This document shows, piece by piece, positions 17,408-33,698 of a stretch of 64,000 nt of DNA. Origin of the DNA: Adlercreutzia faecimuris (GTDB lineage Bacteria; Actinomycetota; Coriobacteriia; Coriobacteriales; Eggerthellaceae); contig NZ_JAJMLW010000004.1 of NCBI RefSeq assembly GCF_022669055.1, positions 124,001-188,000 on the forward strand, read 5' to 3'. Made by a program: the position numbers and the translations under genes. Positions within the stretch are counted from its first letter, which is position 1. Each line of letters begins with the position of its first letter. The notes under the pieces were generated by a model. The model was given only the letters and a program-made list of their open reading frames with translations, was not told where the DNA came from and ran no database searches.

Positions 17408-19158
17408 CGAACACCGTGCTGCGCATGAGCCAGCTGTACGCCCCCACGCTGAAGGAGGATCCGGCCGACGCCGAGATCGCCAGCCACCGCCTGCTTTTGC
17501 GCGCGGGCATGATCCGCAAGACGGCCTCGGGCGTGTACACGTTCCTGCCGCTGGGCTACCGCGTGCTCTCGAAGATCGAGGGCATCGTGCGCGAGGAGAT
17601 GGACGCCACCGGCGCCCAGGAGATCATGATGCCGGCGCTCCAGCCCGCCGAGCTGTGGCATGAGAGCGGCCGCTGGGACGACTACGGCCCCGAGCTGATG
17701 CGCCTGGTCGACCGCCACGACCACGGCTTCTGCCTCGGGCCCACCCACGAGGAGCTCATCACCGCGCTCGTGCGCAACGAGCTGCGCTCCTACAAGCAGC
17801 TGCCCTGCTCGCTCTACCAGATTCAGGTGAAGTTCCGCGACGAGATCCGCCCGCGCTTCGGCCTTCTGCGCAGCCGCGAGTTCATCATGAAGGACGCCTA
17901 CAGCTTCCACGCCGACCAGGCGTCGCTGCAGAAGACCTACGACGACATGAGCGTCGCCTACGGCAACATCTGCGAGCGCTGCGGCCTGGAGTACCGCCCC
18001 GTCGAGGCCGACTCCGGCCAGATCGGCGGCAAGGTGACCACCGAGTTCATGGCGCTCGCCGAGGCCGGCGAGGCCGAGCTGGTCTACTGCACCTGCGGCT
18101 ACGCGGCCAACACCGAGGCCGGCGCGTGCCTGGCGCGCCCCACCTGCTATGAGGTGCCCGCGCTGGAGAAGATCAGCACGCCCGGCGTGCACACCATCGA
18201 GGAGCTGGCCCAGTTCCTGGACATCCCCGAGTCGTCCACGGTCAAGGCGCTTTCCGGCAGGGGCGACGACGGCGTGCTCACCGTCATGTTCGTTCCCGGC
18301 GACCACGAGCTCAACGAGATCAAGGCCGGCCGCGCGGTGCCCGGCTTCGCCCTGCTCACCGACGAGGAGATGGAGGCCGCCGGCCTGCACAAGGGCTCGA
18401 TGGGCCCGGTGGGCCTGCCCGAGGGCACGCGCGTCGTGGCCGACGCGAGCCTGCAGGCGGTGCCCCAGTGGGTGGTCGGCGCCAACGAGGACGGCTTCCA
18501 CTACGTGGGCGCGCGCCTGGGCGAGGACTTCAAGGTCGACACGTGGGACGACCTGTGCATCGTGAAGCCAGGCGACAGCTGCCCTGACTGCGGGCTGCCC
18601 CTGGAGGGCGCGCGCGGCATCGAGGTGTCGCAGGTGTTCCAGCTGGGCGACAAGTACTCGGTGGCCATGGGCGCCACCTTCGCGGACGAGAACGGCGAGG
18701 AGAAGCCCTTCATCATGGGCTGCTACGGCGTGGGCGTGAGCCGCACGCTGGCCGCCGTGGTGGAGCAGCACAACGACGAGCACGGCATCATGTGGCCGCT
18801 GTCCGTGGCGCCGGCGCACGTGTGCGTCATCCCGCTGACGGTCGGCGACGAGCTGGTGCAGCCGGCCGCCGAGCGCGTGGCCCGCGAGCTGGCGGCCCTG
18901 GGGCTCGAGGTGGTCATCGACGACCGCGACGAGCGTGCCGGCGTGAAGTTCGCCGACGCCGACCTCATCGGCTGGCCGCTGCAGATCGTCGTGGGCAAGC
19001 GCGGCCTGGCCGAGGGCAACGTCGAGGTGAAGCTGCGCCGCACCGGCGAGAAGAAGAGCGTGCCTCTGGCCACGCTGGCCGAGATGATGACCTTCGCGCG
19101 CCGCAATGCGAAGAAGTCGAAGGCCGGCGTCGGCACCTTCGACATGCTGTTCGCGTAG
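17404..19158 (+). CDS. proS: Prolyl-tRNA synthetase (bacterial type, with editing domain)
   Basis: A 584-residue class II aminoacyl-tRNA synthetase. Motif 1 and 2 regions are in residues 20-200 (TASGVYTFLPLGYRVLSKIE, RDEIRPRFGLLRSREFIMKD), the YbaK-type editing insertion spans about 225-390, and motif 3 (GCYGVGVSRTLAAVVEQ) is near 440. The C-terminal anticodon-binding domain ends at 575. It is translationally coupled to ispG by a four-base overlap, a common pairing. A tRNA-Pro gene is present at 56774. Confidence 0.97.
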   Translation: MTNTVLRMSQLYAPTLKEDPADAEIASHRLLLRAGMIRKTASGVYTFLPLGYRVLSKIEGIVREEMDATGAQEIMMPALQPAELWHESGRWDDYGPELMRLVDRHDHGFCLGPTHEELITALVRNELRSYKQLPCSLYQIQVKFRDEIRPRFGLLRSREFIMKDAYSFHADQASLQKTYDDMSVAYGNICERCGLEYRPVEADSGQIGGKVTTEFMALAEAGEAELVYCTCGYAANTEAGACLARPTCYEVPALEKISTPGVHTIEELAQFLDIPESSTVKALSGRGDDGVLTVMFVPGDHELNEIKAGRAVPGFALLTDEEMEAAGLHKGSMGPVGLPEGTRVVADASLQAVPQWVVGANEDGFHYVGARLGEDFKVDTWDDLCIVKPGDSCPDCGLPLEGARGIEVSQVFQLGDKYSVAMGATFADENGEEKPFIMGCYGVGVSRTLAAVVEQHNDEHGIMWPLSVAPAHVCVIPLTVGDELVQPAAERVARELAALGLEVVIDDRDERAGVKFADADLIGWPLQIVVGKRGLAEGNVEVKLRRTGEKKSVPLATLAEMMTFARRNAKKSKAGVGTFDMLFA

Positions 19159-19824
19159 ATGGAACAGGCGCCCCTGGGCGTGCTGTTCGACTTGGACGGC
19201 ACGCTGATCGACACGCACGACATCATACTGGCGTCGTTTCGCCACACCACGCGCACGGTGCTCGGTCGCGAGATACCCGACGAGGTGCTGATGCAGAAGG
19301 TGGGCCAGCCGCTCGTCACCCAGATGTGGGACTTCACGGACGACCAGGAGGTGCACGACCGGCTGGTGGACGAGTACCGCGCGCACAACGACGTGATCCA
19401 CGACGAGCGCGTGGCCCTGTTCCCCGGCGTGGCCGAGGCCCTGGCGGGCCTGGCGGCGATGGGCTGCCCGATGGGGGTGGTGACCTCCAAGCGCAGCGGG
19501 CTCGCTCGGCGCGCGCTGGAGCTGACGGGCGTCGCCGGGCGCTTCGCCTTCGTGCTGGGGCCGGACGAGTGCCCAGCGCACAAGCCCGACCCCGCGCCGG
19601 TGGCCCAGGGCTGCGCCGAGCTGGGCCTGACGCCGGCGCGCTGCCTGTACGTGGGCGACAGCCCCTTCGACATCCAAGCCGGCAACGGCGCCGGCTGCGC
19701 CACGGCGGCGGCCCTGTGGGGCATGTTCCCGCCCGAGGTGCTGGCCGCCGAGGGGCCGACCTTCACGCTGGAGTCGATGGCCGAGCTGCCGGCGCTGGCG
19801 CGGCGCCTGGCCGCGGGGCGCTAG
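19159..19824 (+). CDS. HAD-superfamily hydrolase (phosphoglycolate phosphatase/PpaX-like)
   Basis: A 221-residue haloacid dehalogenase phosphatase. Motif I DLDGTLID gives the nucleophile and acid aspartates (residues 12-19), motif II is the Thr/Ser of VVTSKRS, motif III is the Lys of HKPDP, and motif IV is GDSPFDI. The helical cap between residues 20 and 85 places it in the Gph/PpaX group, which dephosphorylates phosphoglycolate or pyrophosphate. The ATG follows the proS stop without a gap, so it is co-translated with proS. The exact substrate cannot be read from the sequence. Confidence 0.88.
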   Translation: MEQAPLGVLFDLDGTLIDTHDIILASFRHTTRTVLGREIPDEVLMQKVGQPLVTQMWDFTDDQEVHDRLVDEYRAHNDVIHDERVALFPGVAEALAGLAAMGCPMGVVTSKRSGLARRALELTGVAGRFAFVLGPDECPAHKPDPAPVAQGCAELGLTPARCLYVGDSPFDIQAGNGAGCATAAALWGMFPPEVLAAEGPTFTLESMAELPALARRLAAGR

Positions 19825-19990
19825 GGCGGGGGGGCGCCGAGCCGCCGGAAACGCGATGCCCCTGGCTCAACGAAGCCGTAACATCGTCGCCGCGGGGCCC
19901 TGGCCCGGCGCGTTTGGGCGCATCATGGGCCTAGAGCGAACGGGGCGCCGGCCTGCGGGCGGGCGCGACAGACGAGTACGGAGGCCCATC

Positions 19991-20392
19991 ATGTCGAGCA
20001 TCACCGACGGTTTCAAGGACGTGTTCATGGCGGGCATCGGGGCGATGGCCCTGGGCGCCGAGAAGTCGAAGGAGCTGGTCGACCAGCTCATCGAGAAGGG
20101 CGAGCTGACCGTCGACCAGGGCCAGGCCATCAGCGCCGACCTGATCGATCGTGCTACCCAGACGGCTGGTAAGACGGCCGTGAGCGTGCGCGACGACCTG
20201 ATCGCCGCGCATCTGGCGACGCTGAGCAAGGACGAGCGCGACGCCTTCGCCGCCAAGGTGGCCGAGATGGCCGCCGCCGCGAACGAGAAGGACGCCGCGA
20301 TGAACGCCCAGGCCGACGAGGTGGAGGCCGTCATCTCCGACGAGGTGGTCGCCGACGCCGATGCGAAGGCGGGCGTCCCGCCCATTGAGTAG
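19991..20392 (+). CDS. Phasin-like small helical protein
   Basis: A 133-residue, strongly helical protein with an Ala/Glu/Asp-rich tail. The segment LVDQLIEKGELTVDQGQAIS (about 30-49) matches the start of the polyhydroxyalkanoate granule-associated/phasin family, but the Lys/Ala repeats of true granule proteins are absent, so the function is unknown. Start ATG 19991 has CGGAGGC six bases upstream. It stands alone, followed by a strong terminator. No PHA synthase is in the window. Confidence 0.65.
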   Translation: MSSITDGFKDVFMAGIGAMALGAEKSKELVDQLIEKGELTVDQGQAISADLIDRATQTAGKTAVSVRDDLIAAHLATLSKDERDAFAAKVAEMAAAANEKDAAMNAQADEVEAVISDEVVADADAKAGVPPIE

Positions 20393-20438
20393 CGGCCCGC
20401 CAGCGGCCGCCGACGACCGCGCGACAACCGGAAACCCC

Positions 20439-20470
20439 GAGGGGCGGCGGCTTCGGCCGCCGCCCCTCTT
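20439..20470 (+). terminator. Strong hairpin terminator with UUCG loop
   Basis: GAGGGGCGGCGGC (20439-20451) pairs perfectly with GCCGCCGCCCCTC (20456-20468) around a TTCG tetraloop, then TT. It closes the phasin-like gene. Confidence 0.8.
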
Positions 20471-20516
20471 GCGTGAACGGCCTGGTCAGAGGGCTGCTAC
20501 CAATAGTTGCCCCAAA

Positions 20517-20577
20517 TTCCAACTGGAAGTGGTCGCCGGGCGGCGCTGCCACGGGTAGGGTGGTCTTCCGCTAAGAT
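20517..20577 (+). promoter_or_regulatory. Operator-like palindrome and -10 box before the first XRE gene
   Basis: TTCCA (20517-20521) and TGGAA (20524-20528) form a palindrome with a 2-base centre, inside a wider AGTTG...CAACT pair (20505-20524). TAAGAT at 20572-20577 is a plausible -10 box 28 bases before the ATG. No clear -35 box. Confidence 0.35.
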
Positions 20578-20604
20578 GGGACGCATCGAGGAGAAAGGGC
20601 CATC

Positions 20605-21567
20605 ATGAACGTGGAGATCGCGGAGCGCCTGGCGGCGCGCCGGAAGCAGGCCGGGCTGTCGCAGGAGGCGTTGGCCGAGAAGCTGGGGGTGTCGCGCCAG
20701 GCCGTGTCGAAGTGGGAGCGGTCGGAGTCGTCGCCCGACACGGACAACCTGATCGCGCTCGCGCGGCTCTACGGCGTGTCGCTCGACGAGCTGCTCTACG
20801 TGGACGACGCCATCGCCGACGACGTGGCCTTCGAGGCGGAGGATCGCGCGGGCGGCCGGGCGGCCGCGGGTGCGAGGACGAGTGCGTCGGGCGGCTCGGA
20901 CGCTCCGGGCGACCCGGACGCGCCCGCCGACCCGGCCGCCGACGCGGCGCCCGGCGACGCGAGCGGCAAGGGCAAGGTGCGCATCACCCCCGCCGGCATC
21001 CACGTCGAGGACGGCCCCGACTACGTCCACGTGTCGTGGCGCGAGGGCGTGCACGTGGTGGACGGCGCCAAGGGCGAGGAGGTTCGCGTCGGCTGGGACG
21101 GCGTCCACGTCCGCGGCCACGACGCTGCCGGCCACGTCTTCGACCACGAGGGCCCGGGCGACCCCTTCGACTGGCACACGGCCAGCACCTTCCGCCAGGC
21201 GTGGCTGCGCTTCCCCTTCTGGCTGGTGGCCATCCTGGCCTACCTGCTGCTCGGCATCTTCCAGGACGCCTGGGGCCCGGCCCTGTTCCTGTTCTTCACC
21301 GTCCCCGTCTACTACGTGCTCGGCGTCGCCATCGACGAGCGGCGCATCGCCCCGGCTGTCTGCGCGCTCTACCCGCTGGGCGTGACGGCGTGGTTCCTCT
21401 GGATGGCCTTCATCAACAACGCCTGGCATCCGGCCTGGGCCATCTTCCTCACCATCCCCATTGTGGAGTGCCTGACGGTGTACTGCTCGAAGGCGTGGCA
21501 GCGTCGCAAGCGGGCGCGGGCCGTGCACGACGGCGTCATTGACGTGGAGGGCGAGGCGGGGGAGTAG
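20605..21567 (+). CDS. XRE-family transcriptional regulator with C-terminal membrane domain (paralogue 1)
   Basis: A 320-residue protein. Residues 1-65 are a Cro/CI-type helix-turn-helix (GLSQEALAEKLGVSRQAVSK, then WERSESSPD). A Gly/Asp/Ala-rich linker spans about 75-120, a weakly conserved beta-rich segment about 120-190 (IHVEDGPDYVHVSW), and three to four hydrophobic segments about 200-305. A DNA-binding domain held at the membrane suggests sensing of envelope conditions (inference). The first 75 residues closely match those of the protein at 23223, marking them as paralogues; the two flank rlmB-yacP. ATG 20605 follows AGGAGAAAGGG. Confidence 0.85.
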   Translation: MNVEIAERLAARRKQAGLSQEALAEKLGVSRQAVSKWERSESSPDTDNLIALARLYGVSLDELLYVDDAIADDVAFEAEDRAGGRAAAGARTSASGGSDAPGDPDAPADPAADAAPGDASGKGKVRITPAGIHVEDGPDYVHVSWREGVHVVDGAKGEEVRVGWDGVHVRGHDAAGHVFDHEGPGDPFDWHTASTFRQAWLRFPFWLVAILAYLLLGIFQDAWGPALFLFFTVPVYYVLGVAIDERRIAPAVCALYPLGVTAWFLWMAFINNAWHPAWAIFLTIPIVECLTVYCSKAWQRRKRARAVHDGVIDVEGEAGE

Positions 21568-21735
21568 GCCGCCCGCCCGCCGGGCGCATCCCGCATCTGC
21601 GGTCGTGCCCCCGCCCGCCTTGTGCCTCGGTTGGGCTTTCGGGGGAGATGGCGCGCGGGCACGGGGGCCGTGCTACACTAGCCGGCGACTGATTGGCCGG
21701 CACTTCGCCCGGCACCCCGACCGAAAGCGAGCCCC

Positions 21736-22506
21736 ATGGCCGACTACATCGAAGGCAAGCGCCCCGTGGTGGAGGCGCTGCGCACGCAGATGCCGATCAA
21801 GTGCGTCCTCGTGGCGGACAACGTGCAGCGCGACAGCCTCGTCAACGACATCCTGCGCAAGGCCAAGCAGCGCGACATCCCCGTGAAGACCATCTCGCGC
21901 AAGCGGCTCGACGAGATATCGGAGCGCGGCAGCCACCAGGGCGTCATGGCCGAGGCCCTGCCCTTCGACTACGTGAACGGCACCGCCATCCTCAAGGCCG
22001 CCGAGGCCAGCGCCGAGGCCCACGACGGGCGGGCGCTCGTGGTGGTGCTCGACCACATCACCGACGCCGGCAACCTGGGCGCCATCGCGCGCTCGGCCGA
22101 GAGCGTGGGGGCCGCCGGCATCGTCATCCCCAACAAGCGCGCCGCGCGCGTGACCGCCGCCACCTACAAGAGCTCGGCGGGCGCCATCGCGCACATCCCC
22201 GTGGCCCAGGTGGCCAACATCGCGAGCACCCTCGACCGCCTGAAGGAGGCGGGCTTCTGGGTGGCCGCCGCCACCGAGCACGCCGCCGACTACATCTGGG
22301 ACGCCAACCTCAAGGGCAAGATCGCGCTCGTCCTGGGCAACGAGGGCGAGGGCGTGTCGCGCCTGGTGCTGGAGCACTGCGACTTCGGCGTGAAGCTGCC
22401 CCAGGTGGGGGCCGTCTCGTCGCTCAACGTGGCCCAGGCGTCCACCGCCTGCATGTACGAGTGGCTGCGCCAGAACCGCACGGCCGCCGAGGGCCTGCGG
22501 GGCTAG
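21736..22506 (+). CDS. rlmB: 23S rRNA (guanosine-2'-O)-methyltransferase, TrmH/SpoU family
   Basis: A 256-residue SPOUT methyltransferase using S-adenosylmethionine to 2'-O-methylate a guanosine of 23S rRNA. The N-terminal substrate-binding domain (1-80) begins with IEGKRPVVEAL. SPOUT motif 1 is DHITDAGNLGAIARSAES (around 105-122), motif 2 LVLGNEGEGVS (about 195-205) and motif 3 SSLNVAQASTACMYEW, forming the trefoil knot. A TACACT at 21674-21679 may be its -10 box. It is six bases from the NYN-domain gene, the usual rlmB-yacP pair. Confidence 0.93.
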   Translation: MADYIEGKRPVVEALRTQMPIKCVLVADNVQRDSLVNDILRKAKQRDIPVKTISRKRLDEISERGSHQGVMAEALPFDYVNGTAILKAAEASAEAHDGRALVVVLDHITDAGNLGAIARSAESVGAAGIVIPNKRAARVTAATYKSSAGAIAHIPVAQVANIASTLDRLKEAGFWVAAATEHAADYIWDANLKGKIALVLGNEGEGVSRLVLEHCDFGVKLPQVGAVSSLNVAQASTACMYEWLRQNRTAAEGLRG

Positions 22507-22512
22507 CCCGTC

Positions 22513-23049
22513 ATGGCGCGGCCGCGGAAGAAGCTGCTCATCGTCGACGGGTACAACGTGCTGCGGTCGGGCAGCCGCTACCGGCCCATCGACGACCCCG
22601 ATTACACCGACGACGCCTTCAACAAGGCGCGCGAGACCCTCATCAACGACGTGGTGAACTACGCCGGGCGCGACACGCGTGCCATCATCGTGTTCGACGG
22701 CGGCCAGAACGCGTTCTCGGAGGGCGGGGTCGAGAAGGTGGGCGGCGTGCAGATCATGTTCTCGCCGGCCGGGCAGTCGGCCGACAAGGTGATCGAGAAG
22801 CTGGCCCACGACGCGCGCGAGCGCATGATCGAGACCATGGTGGTCACCTCCGACGCCACCATCCAGGACACCGTCTTCGGCGGCGGCGTCGACCGCATGA
22901 GCGCCGACGGGTTCTCCCACGAGGTGGGGGAGTACTACCTGAGCGCGCGCCTGGACGAGACGCCCGCCGTGGCCGAGAAGCGCACCCTCGCCGACCGCAT
23001 ATCCCCCGAGGCTCGAGCCAAGCTCAAGGCCCTCCGCGACGGGCGGTAG
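22513..23049 (+). CDS. yacP: NYN-domain ribonuclease (YacP/Rae1-like)
   Basis: A 178-residue PIN-like endonuclease of the YacP group. LLIVDGYNVLRSG (9-21) carries the first acidic metal ligand, VFDGG the second, and VTSDATIQDTVFGGG the third. Relatives cleave translated mRNAs on the ribosome (Rae1 in Bacillus), but that role here is only by family. It follows rlmB by six bases and is thus very likely co-transcribed. Confidence 0.88.
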   Translation: MARPRKKLLIVDGYNVLRSGSRYRPIDDPDYTDDAFNKARETLINDVVNYAGRDTRAIIVFDGGQNAFSEGGVEKVGGVQIMFSPAGQSADKVIEKLAHDARERMIETMVVTSDATIQDTVFGGGVDRMSADGFSHEVGEYYLSARLDETPAVAEKRTLADRISPEARAKLKALRDGR

Positions 23050-23097
23050 GCGGCGTCCTTGCCCCTCTTTTGCAGAAAACCGCAGGTGGGGATGGGG

Positions 23098-23147
23098 GGC
23101 AACCGATGGTTGCCGGGGAATGATGAGTGAAATGACCACCTTAGGTG
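23098..23147 (+). promoter_or_regulatory. Two operator-like palindromes upstream of the second XRE gene
   Basis: GGCAACC (23098-23104) and GGTTGCC (23108-23114) form a perfect palindrome around GAT; CACCT-T-AGGTG follows at 23137-23147. Both are 75-125 bases before the ATG of a self-evident DNA-binding protein, so autoregulation is plausible. Confidence 0.45.
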
Positions 23148-23222
23148 CTGGTGCAACCGCGGGCGCACCCCTAGGCTGAAAGGCGAATCATGACAGGACA
23201 GAAGCCACGAAGGGAACATGCC

Positions 23223-24107
23223 ATGAACGTCGAGATCGCCCAGCGCCTGGCCGAGTTGCGTCGTGCGCGGGGCTTCAGCCAAGAGGGCCTGGCAGCCGAG
23301 CTGGGGTTGTCGCGCCAGGCCGTGTCGAAGTGGGAGCGGGCCGAGTCGGCGCCCGACATGGGCAACCTGATGGCCCTGGCCGACCTGTACGGGGTGACCA
23401 TCGACGAGCTCCTGCGCGTGGACGCGGACATCGCCGACGACGTGCGCTTCGAGTGCCAGGATCGCCGCGACTCGACGGAGGCGCGCGCCGAGCAGGCGGC
23501 CGAGGCCGCCCAGGACGCCGCGGCGCGTGCCGAGAGCGCGGCGGCCTCGGCCGAGGCGGGGTCGGCGGCGGCGCGCGAGGCAGCCGCCCGGGTGGACGCC
23601 GCGCCCGTGAGCCCGGCGGGCGCCTACGAGTGGCGCGCGCCCGAGGCGCCCGTGCCCGCGCCCGCAAGTGCGGGGGTCGTGCCGCCCGCCGGCGCGACGC
23701 AGACCGGCGCCGCCGGGTTCGCGCCCGAGGCGGGCGCCGGGTTCGCGGGGCAGCCCGCGCCCGGGGCCGCGGTGCCCCCGCCCTGGGGGACGGTGCCGCC
23801 CGCCGCGCCGCCGCAGGCGCCCGGGCCGGTGCCCGGCGCCGTGCCACCCGTGGCGCCGCTGCCGAAGAGCCCCCTGCGGTCGTTCCCGTACCCGCTTCTG
23901 TGCGTGGTGCTGTTCCTGCTCGGCGGGTTCACCGTGGGCTTCGGCTACACGTGGCCCATCTTCCTCACCATCCCGTTCTGGTACTGGGTGGTGAGCACCG
24001 TGGAGGCCGACCCCGAGTACCAGGCCCACCGCGAGGAGCGCTACCGCGCCGCGCAGCGGACGGCCGTCCAGCCGCCGGCGGGGACGGTCCCGCCGCAGGA
24101 TCGCTAG
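23223..24107 (+). CDS. XRE-family transcriptional regulator with C-terminal membrane segments (paralogue 2)
   Basis: A 294-residue paralogue of the protein at 20605. The helix-turn-helix occupies residues 1-65 (GFSQEGLAAELGLSRQAVSK). A long Ala-rich, then Pro/Gly-rich linker (about 80-215) separates it from two membrane helices (SFPYPLLCVVLFLLGGF, then WPIFLTIPFWYWVVS) and a charged tail. I chose ATG 23223 because it gives the same MNVEIA start as the paralogue and has AAGGGA upstream; an in-frame ATG at 23190 would add 11 residues. Ten bases separate it from the DUF4097 gene, so the two are an operon. Confidence 0.85.
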   Translation: MNVEIAQRLAELRRARGFSQEGLAAELGLSRQAVSKWERAESAPDMGNLMALADLYGVTIDELLRVDADIADDVRFECQDRRDSTEARAEQAAEAAQDAAARAESAAASAEAGSAAAREAAARVDAAPVSPAGAYEWRAPEAPVPAPASAGVVPPAGATQTGAAGFAPEAGAGFAGQPAPGAAVPPPWGTVPPAAPPQAPGPVPGAVPPVAPLPKSPLRSFPYPLLCVVLFLLGGFTVGFGYTWPIFLTIPFWYWVVSTVEADPEYQAHREERYRAAQRTAVQPPAGTVPPQDR

Positions 24108-24116
24108 GAGGGCGTC

Positions 24117-25007
24117 ATGAGGCTTCTGCCGAGCACCTGGGTCAAGGTGGCCCTCATCATCGTGCTGTGCCTGGCCGTGGTGGGCGGCCTGGCGGGCGGC
24201 TGCGCCGCGCTGGGCAACGCCTGGAAGGCCGCGTGGGCGCCCCTGCAGGGTCGCGCGTCCGGGGCGGCCCCCGCCGATGCGGCGCTCGCCCCCGGCGGCG
24301 GCGCCTTCGCGGCGGCGGACGTGGACAGCCTGGACGTGTCGTGGGCGGCCGGCCACGTCACCATCGAGGTGGTGGGAGACGGCGAGGACGTGGAGCTGGT
24401 GGAGACCTACGTCGGCGCCGGCCGCCAGCCCGCCACCGTCGCCTACCTCGACGGCCGCACGCTGGTGGTGGACTACGGCATGACGGACAGCCTGTGGGGC
24501 TGCGCCAGCGCCGGGAAGAAGGACTTGGCGATCCGGGTGCCGGCGTCGCTGGCCGAGCGGCTCGACCTGGTGGCGCTGGCCGCCGCGTCGGGCGAGTACG
24601 AGATCGGCGGCATCCGCTGCGACCGGCTGCTGCTGGAGCTGGCGTCGGGGCGCGTCGCGGCCCACGACGTGGCGGCGCGCGAGCTGGACGCCGAGGTGGC
24701 GAGCGGCACCATGGAGCTGGGCGTGGCCGTGAGCGAGCGCGCCGGGTTCGACATCGCGTCGGGCAGCGTGGAGGCGCGGATGGGCGAGGGCGCGCCCGCG
24801 CGGGTGAACGCGTCGCTCGCCAGCGGGAGCCTGCGGCTGCTCGTGCCCGCGGACACGGGGTTCACCGCCGCGGTGGACAAGCTCTCCGGCAGCTTCGAGA
24901 CCTCCTTCCCGTGCACGACCGAGGGCGACACGCATATATATGGTGACGGCGCGATGCGCGTGGACGCGAACCTCACGAGCGGAAAGATCGTGATAGCCGA
25001 GGCCTAG
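24117..25007 (+). CDS. DUF4097-type beta-repeat exported protein
   Basis: A 296-residue protein with one N-terminal membrane segment (VALIIVLCLAVVGGLAGGCA, residues 11-30). The Ala-Gly-Gly-Cys is close to, but not, a canonical lipobox, so a membrane anchor is likelier than a lipoprotein. Residues about 75-295 show the DUF4097 pattern of short beta strands each ending in A/S-SG (AAASGEY, ELASGRV, EVASGTM, DIASGSV, SLASGSL), probably a beta helix on the outer side. Such proteins often sit with PspC/XRE-type regulators in envelope-stress loci. Its gene follows the second XRE regulator by ten bases. Confidence 0.82.
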   Translation: MRLLPSTWVKVALIIVLCLAVVGGLAGGCAALGNAWKAAWAPLQGRASGAAPADAALAPGGGAFAAADVDSLDVSWAAGHVTIEVVGDGEDVELVETYVGAGRQPATVAYLDGRTLVVDYGMTDSLWGCASAGKKDLAIRVPASLAERLDLVALAAASGEYEIGGIRCDRLLLELASGRVAAHDVAARELDAEVASGTMELGVAVSERAGFDIASGSVEARMGEGAPARVNASLASGSLRLLVPADTGFTAAVDKLSGSFETSFPCTTEGDTHIYGDGAMRVDANLTSGKIVIAEA

Positions 25008-25078
25008 GAAGGAGCCCAGCGTAGGGGTCATTTCCCCTTGAAAGCACAAAGAATTTCCATAGCTGGTTAAAATTTTCC

Positions 25079-25107
25079 TTGACTTCCCACTGTACGCGTC
25101 ATATCTT
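25079..25107 (+). promoter_or_regulatory. rpoBC promoter
   Basis: TTGACT (25079-25084) and TATCTT (25102-25107) are separated by exactly 17 bases, in an AT-rich island 56 bases before the rpoB GTG. It is the best sigma-A-type promoter in the window. Confidence 0.8.
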
Positions 25108-25108
25108 A

Positions 25109-25136
25109 GCAAATTGCAGCTTTTTTGCAGATTTGC
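25109..25136 (+). promoter_or_regulatory. Stem-loop in the rpoB leader
   Basis: GCAAAT-TGCA (25109-25118) pairs with TGCA-g-ATTTGC (25126-25136) with one bulged G and a GCTTTTT loop. It begins almost at the expected transcription start, so it would form the 5' end of the rpoBC mRNA. Confidence 0.5.
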
Positions 25137-25162
25137 GATGCGCGTGAAGGAGGAACAGCCTC

Positions 25163-28693
<3,531 letters not shown>

Positions 28694-28694
28694 G

Positions 28695-33101
<4,407 letters not shown>

Positions 33102-33118
33102 TCGGCCGAGGGACTATG

Positions 33119-33150
33119 AGAGGGGCGGGCCGCGGCTCGCCCCTCTTCGT
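33119..33150 (+). terminator. rpoBC terminator
   Basis: AGAGGGGCGGGC (33119-33130) pairs with GCTCGCCCCTCT (33135-33146), one G-T pair, CGCG loop, followed by TCGTT. It lies 17 bases after the rpoC stop. Confidence 0.75.
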
Positions 33151-33220
33151 TGGGGCGCCGGGGGCGCCCGGCCCGTTCGACGTGCCGGATCCGCCGGATC
33201 CGCCGAGAAAGGCAGGGGAG

Positions 33221-33697
33221 ATGTCCTGCAAGACGTACGTTCCCGAGGGGGAGGCCGCGCCTGCGTCGCAGGTGGGCGCCACCTTGGAGGCCCTGGCGGC
33301 CACCATCGCCGCCCGGCGCGAGGCGGGGGAGGAGAGCTATACCCACCGCCTGCTGACCGCGGACGTGGACGCGGTGCTGAAGAAGGTCATGGAGGAGGCG
33401 GGCGAGGTGGCGCTCGCGGCCAAGGACGCCGACACCGCGCTCTACTTCGCCGGGGAGTCCGCCGACGTGGCCCCCGACACCTCGGCCGCCGCGCGGCTGG
33501 CCGAGGCGGCCAGCCAGTCGGTCGACCACCTGCGCTACGAGGCCGCCGACGTGGCCTACCACCTGCTGGTGGTGCTGGAGCGCTTCGGCATCGGCCTGGA
33601 CGAGTTCGCGGCCGAGCTGAACAACCGCATGACCGAGGACGAGCGCCCCGCCGGCGCCGTCCGCCTGTACGATGATTACGTGAGAAGGGGGAAGTGA
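33221..33697 (+). CDS. hisE: Phosphoribosyl-ATP pyrophosphatase-like protein (HisE family)
   Basis: A 158-residue member of the HisE/MazG-like all-alpha pyrophosphohydrolases, which remove pyrophosphate from phosphoribosyl-ATP in histidine synthesis. ESYTHRLLTADVDAVLKKVM then EEAGEVALAAKD and YEAADVAYHLLVVLERFGI carry the acidic metal-binding residues. It is longer than the usual 90-110 residues: an N-terminal extension of about 40 and a 30-residue insert (about 70-100) between the two metal-binding helices. ATG 33221 has AAAGGC upstream. It lies two bases from glmM, with no other his gene near, so a pathway role in histidine synthesis needs the rest of the genome. Confidence 0.85.
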   Translation: MSCKTYVPEGEAAPASQVGATLEALAATIAARREAGEESYTHRLLTADVDAVLKKVMEEAGEVALAAKDADTALYFAGESADVAPDTSAAARLAEAASQSVDHLRYEAADVAYHLLVVLERFGIGLDEFAAELNNRMTEDERPAGAVRLYDDYVRRGK

Positions 33698-33698
33698 C

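Noticed and set aside
24117-24215. Lipoprotein signal in the DUF4097 protein
   Set aside because: The residue three before the Cys is Ala, not Leu/Val/Ile, so the lipobox is not convincing.
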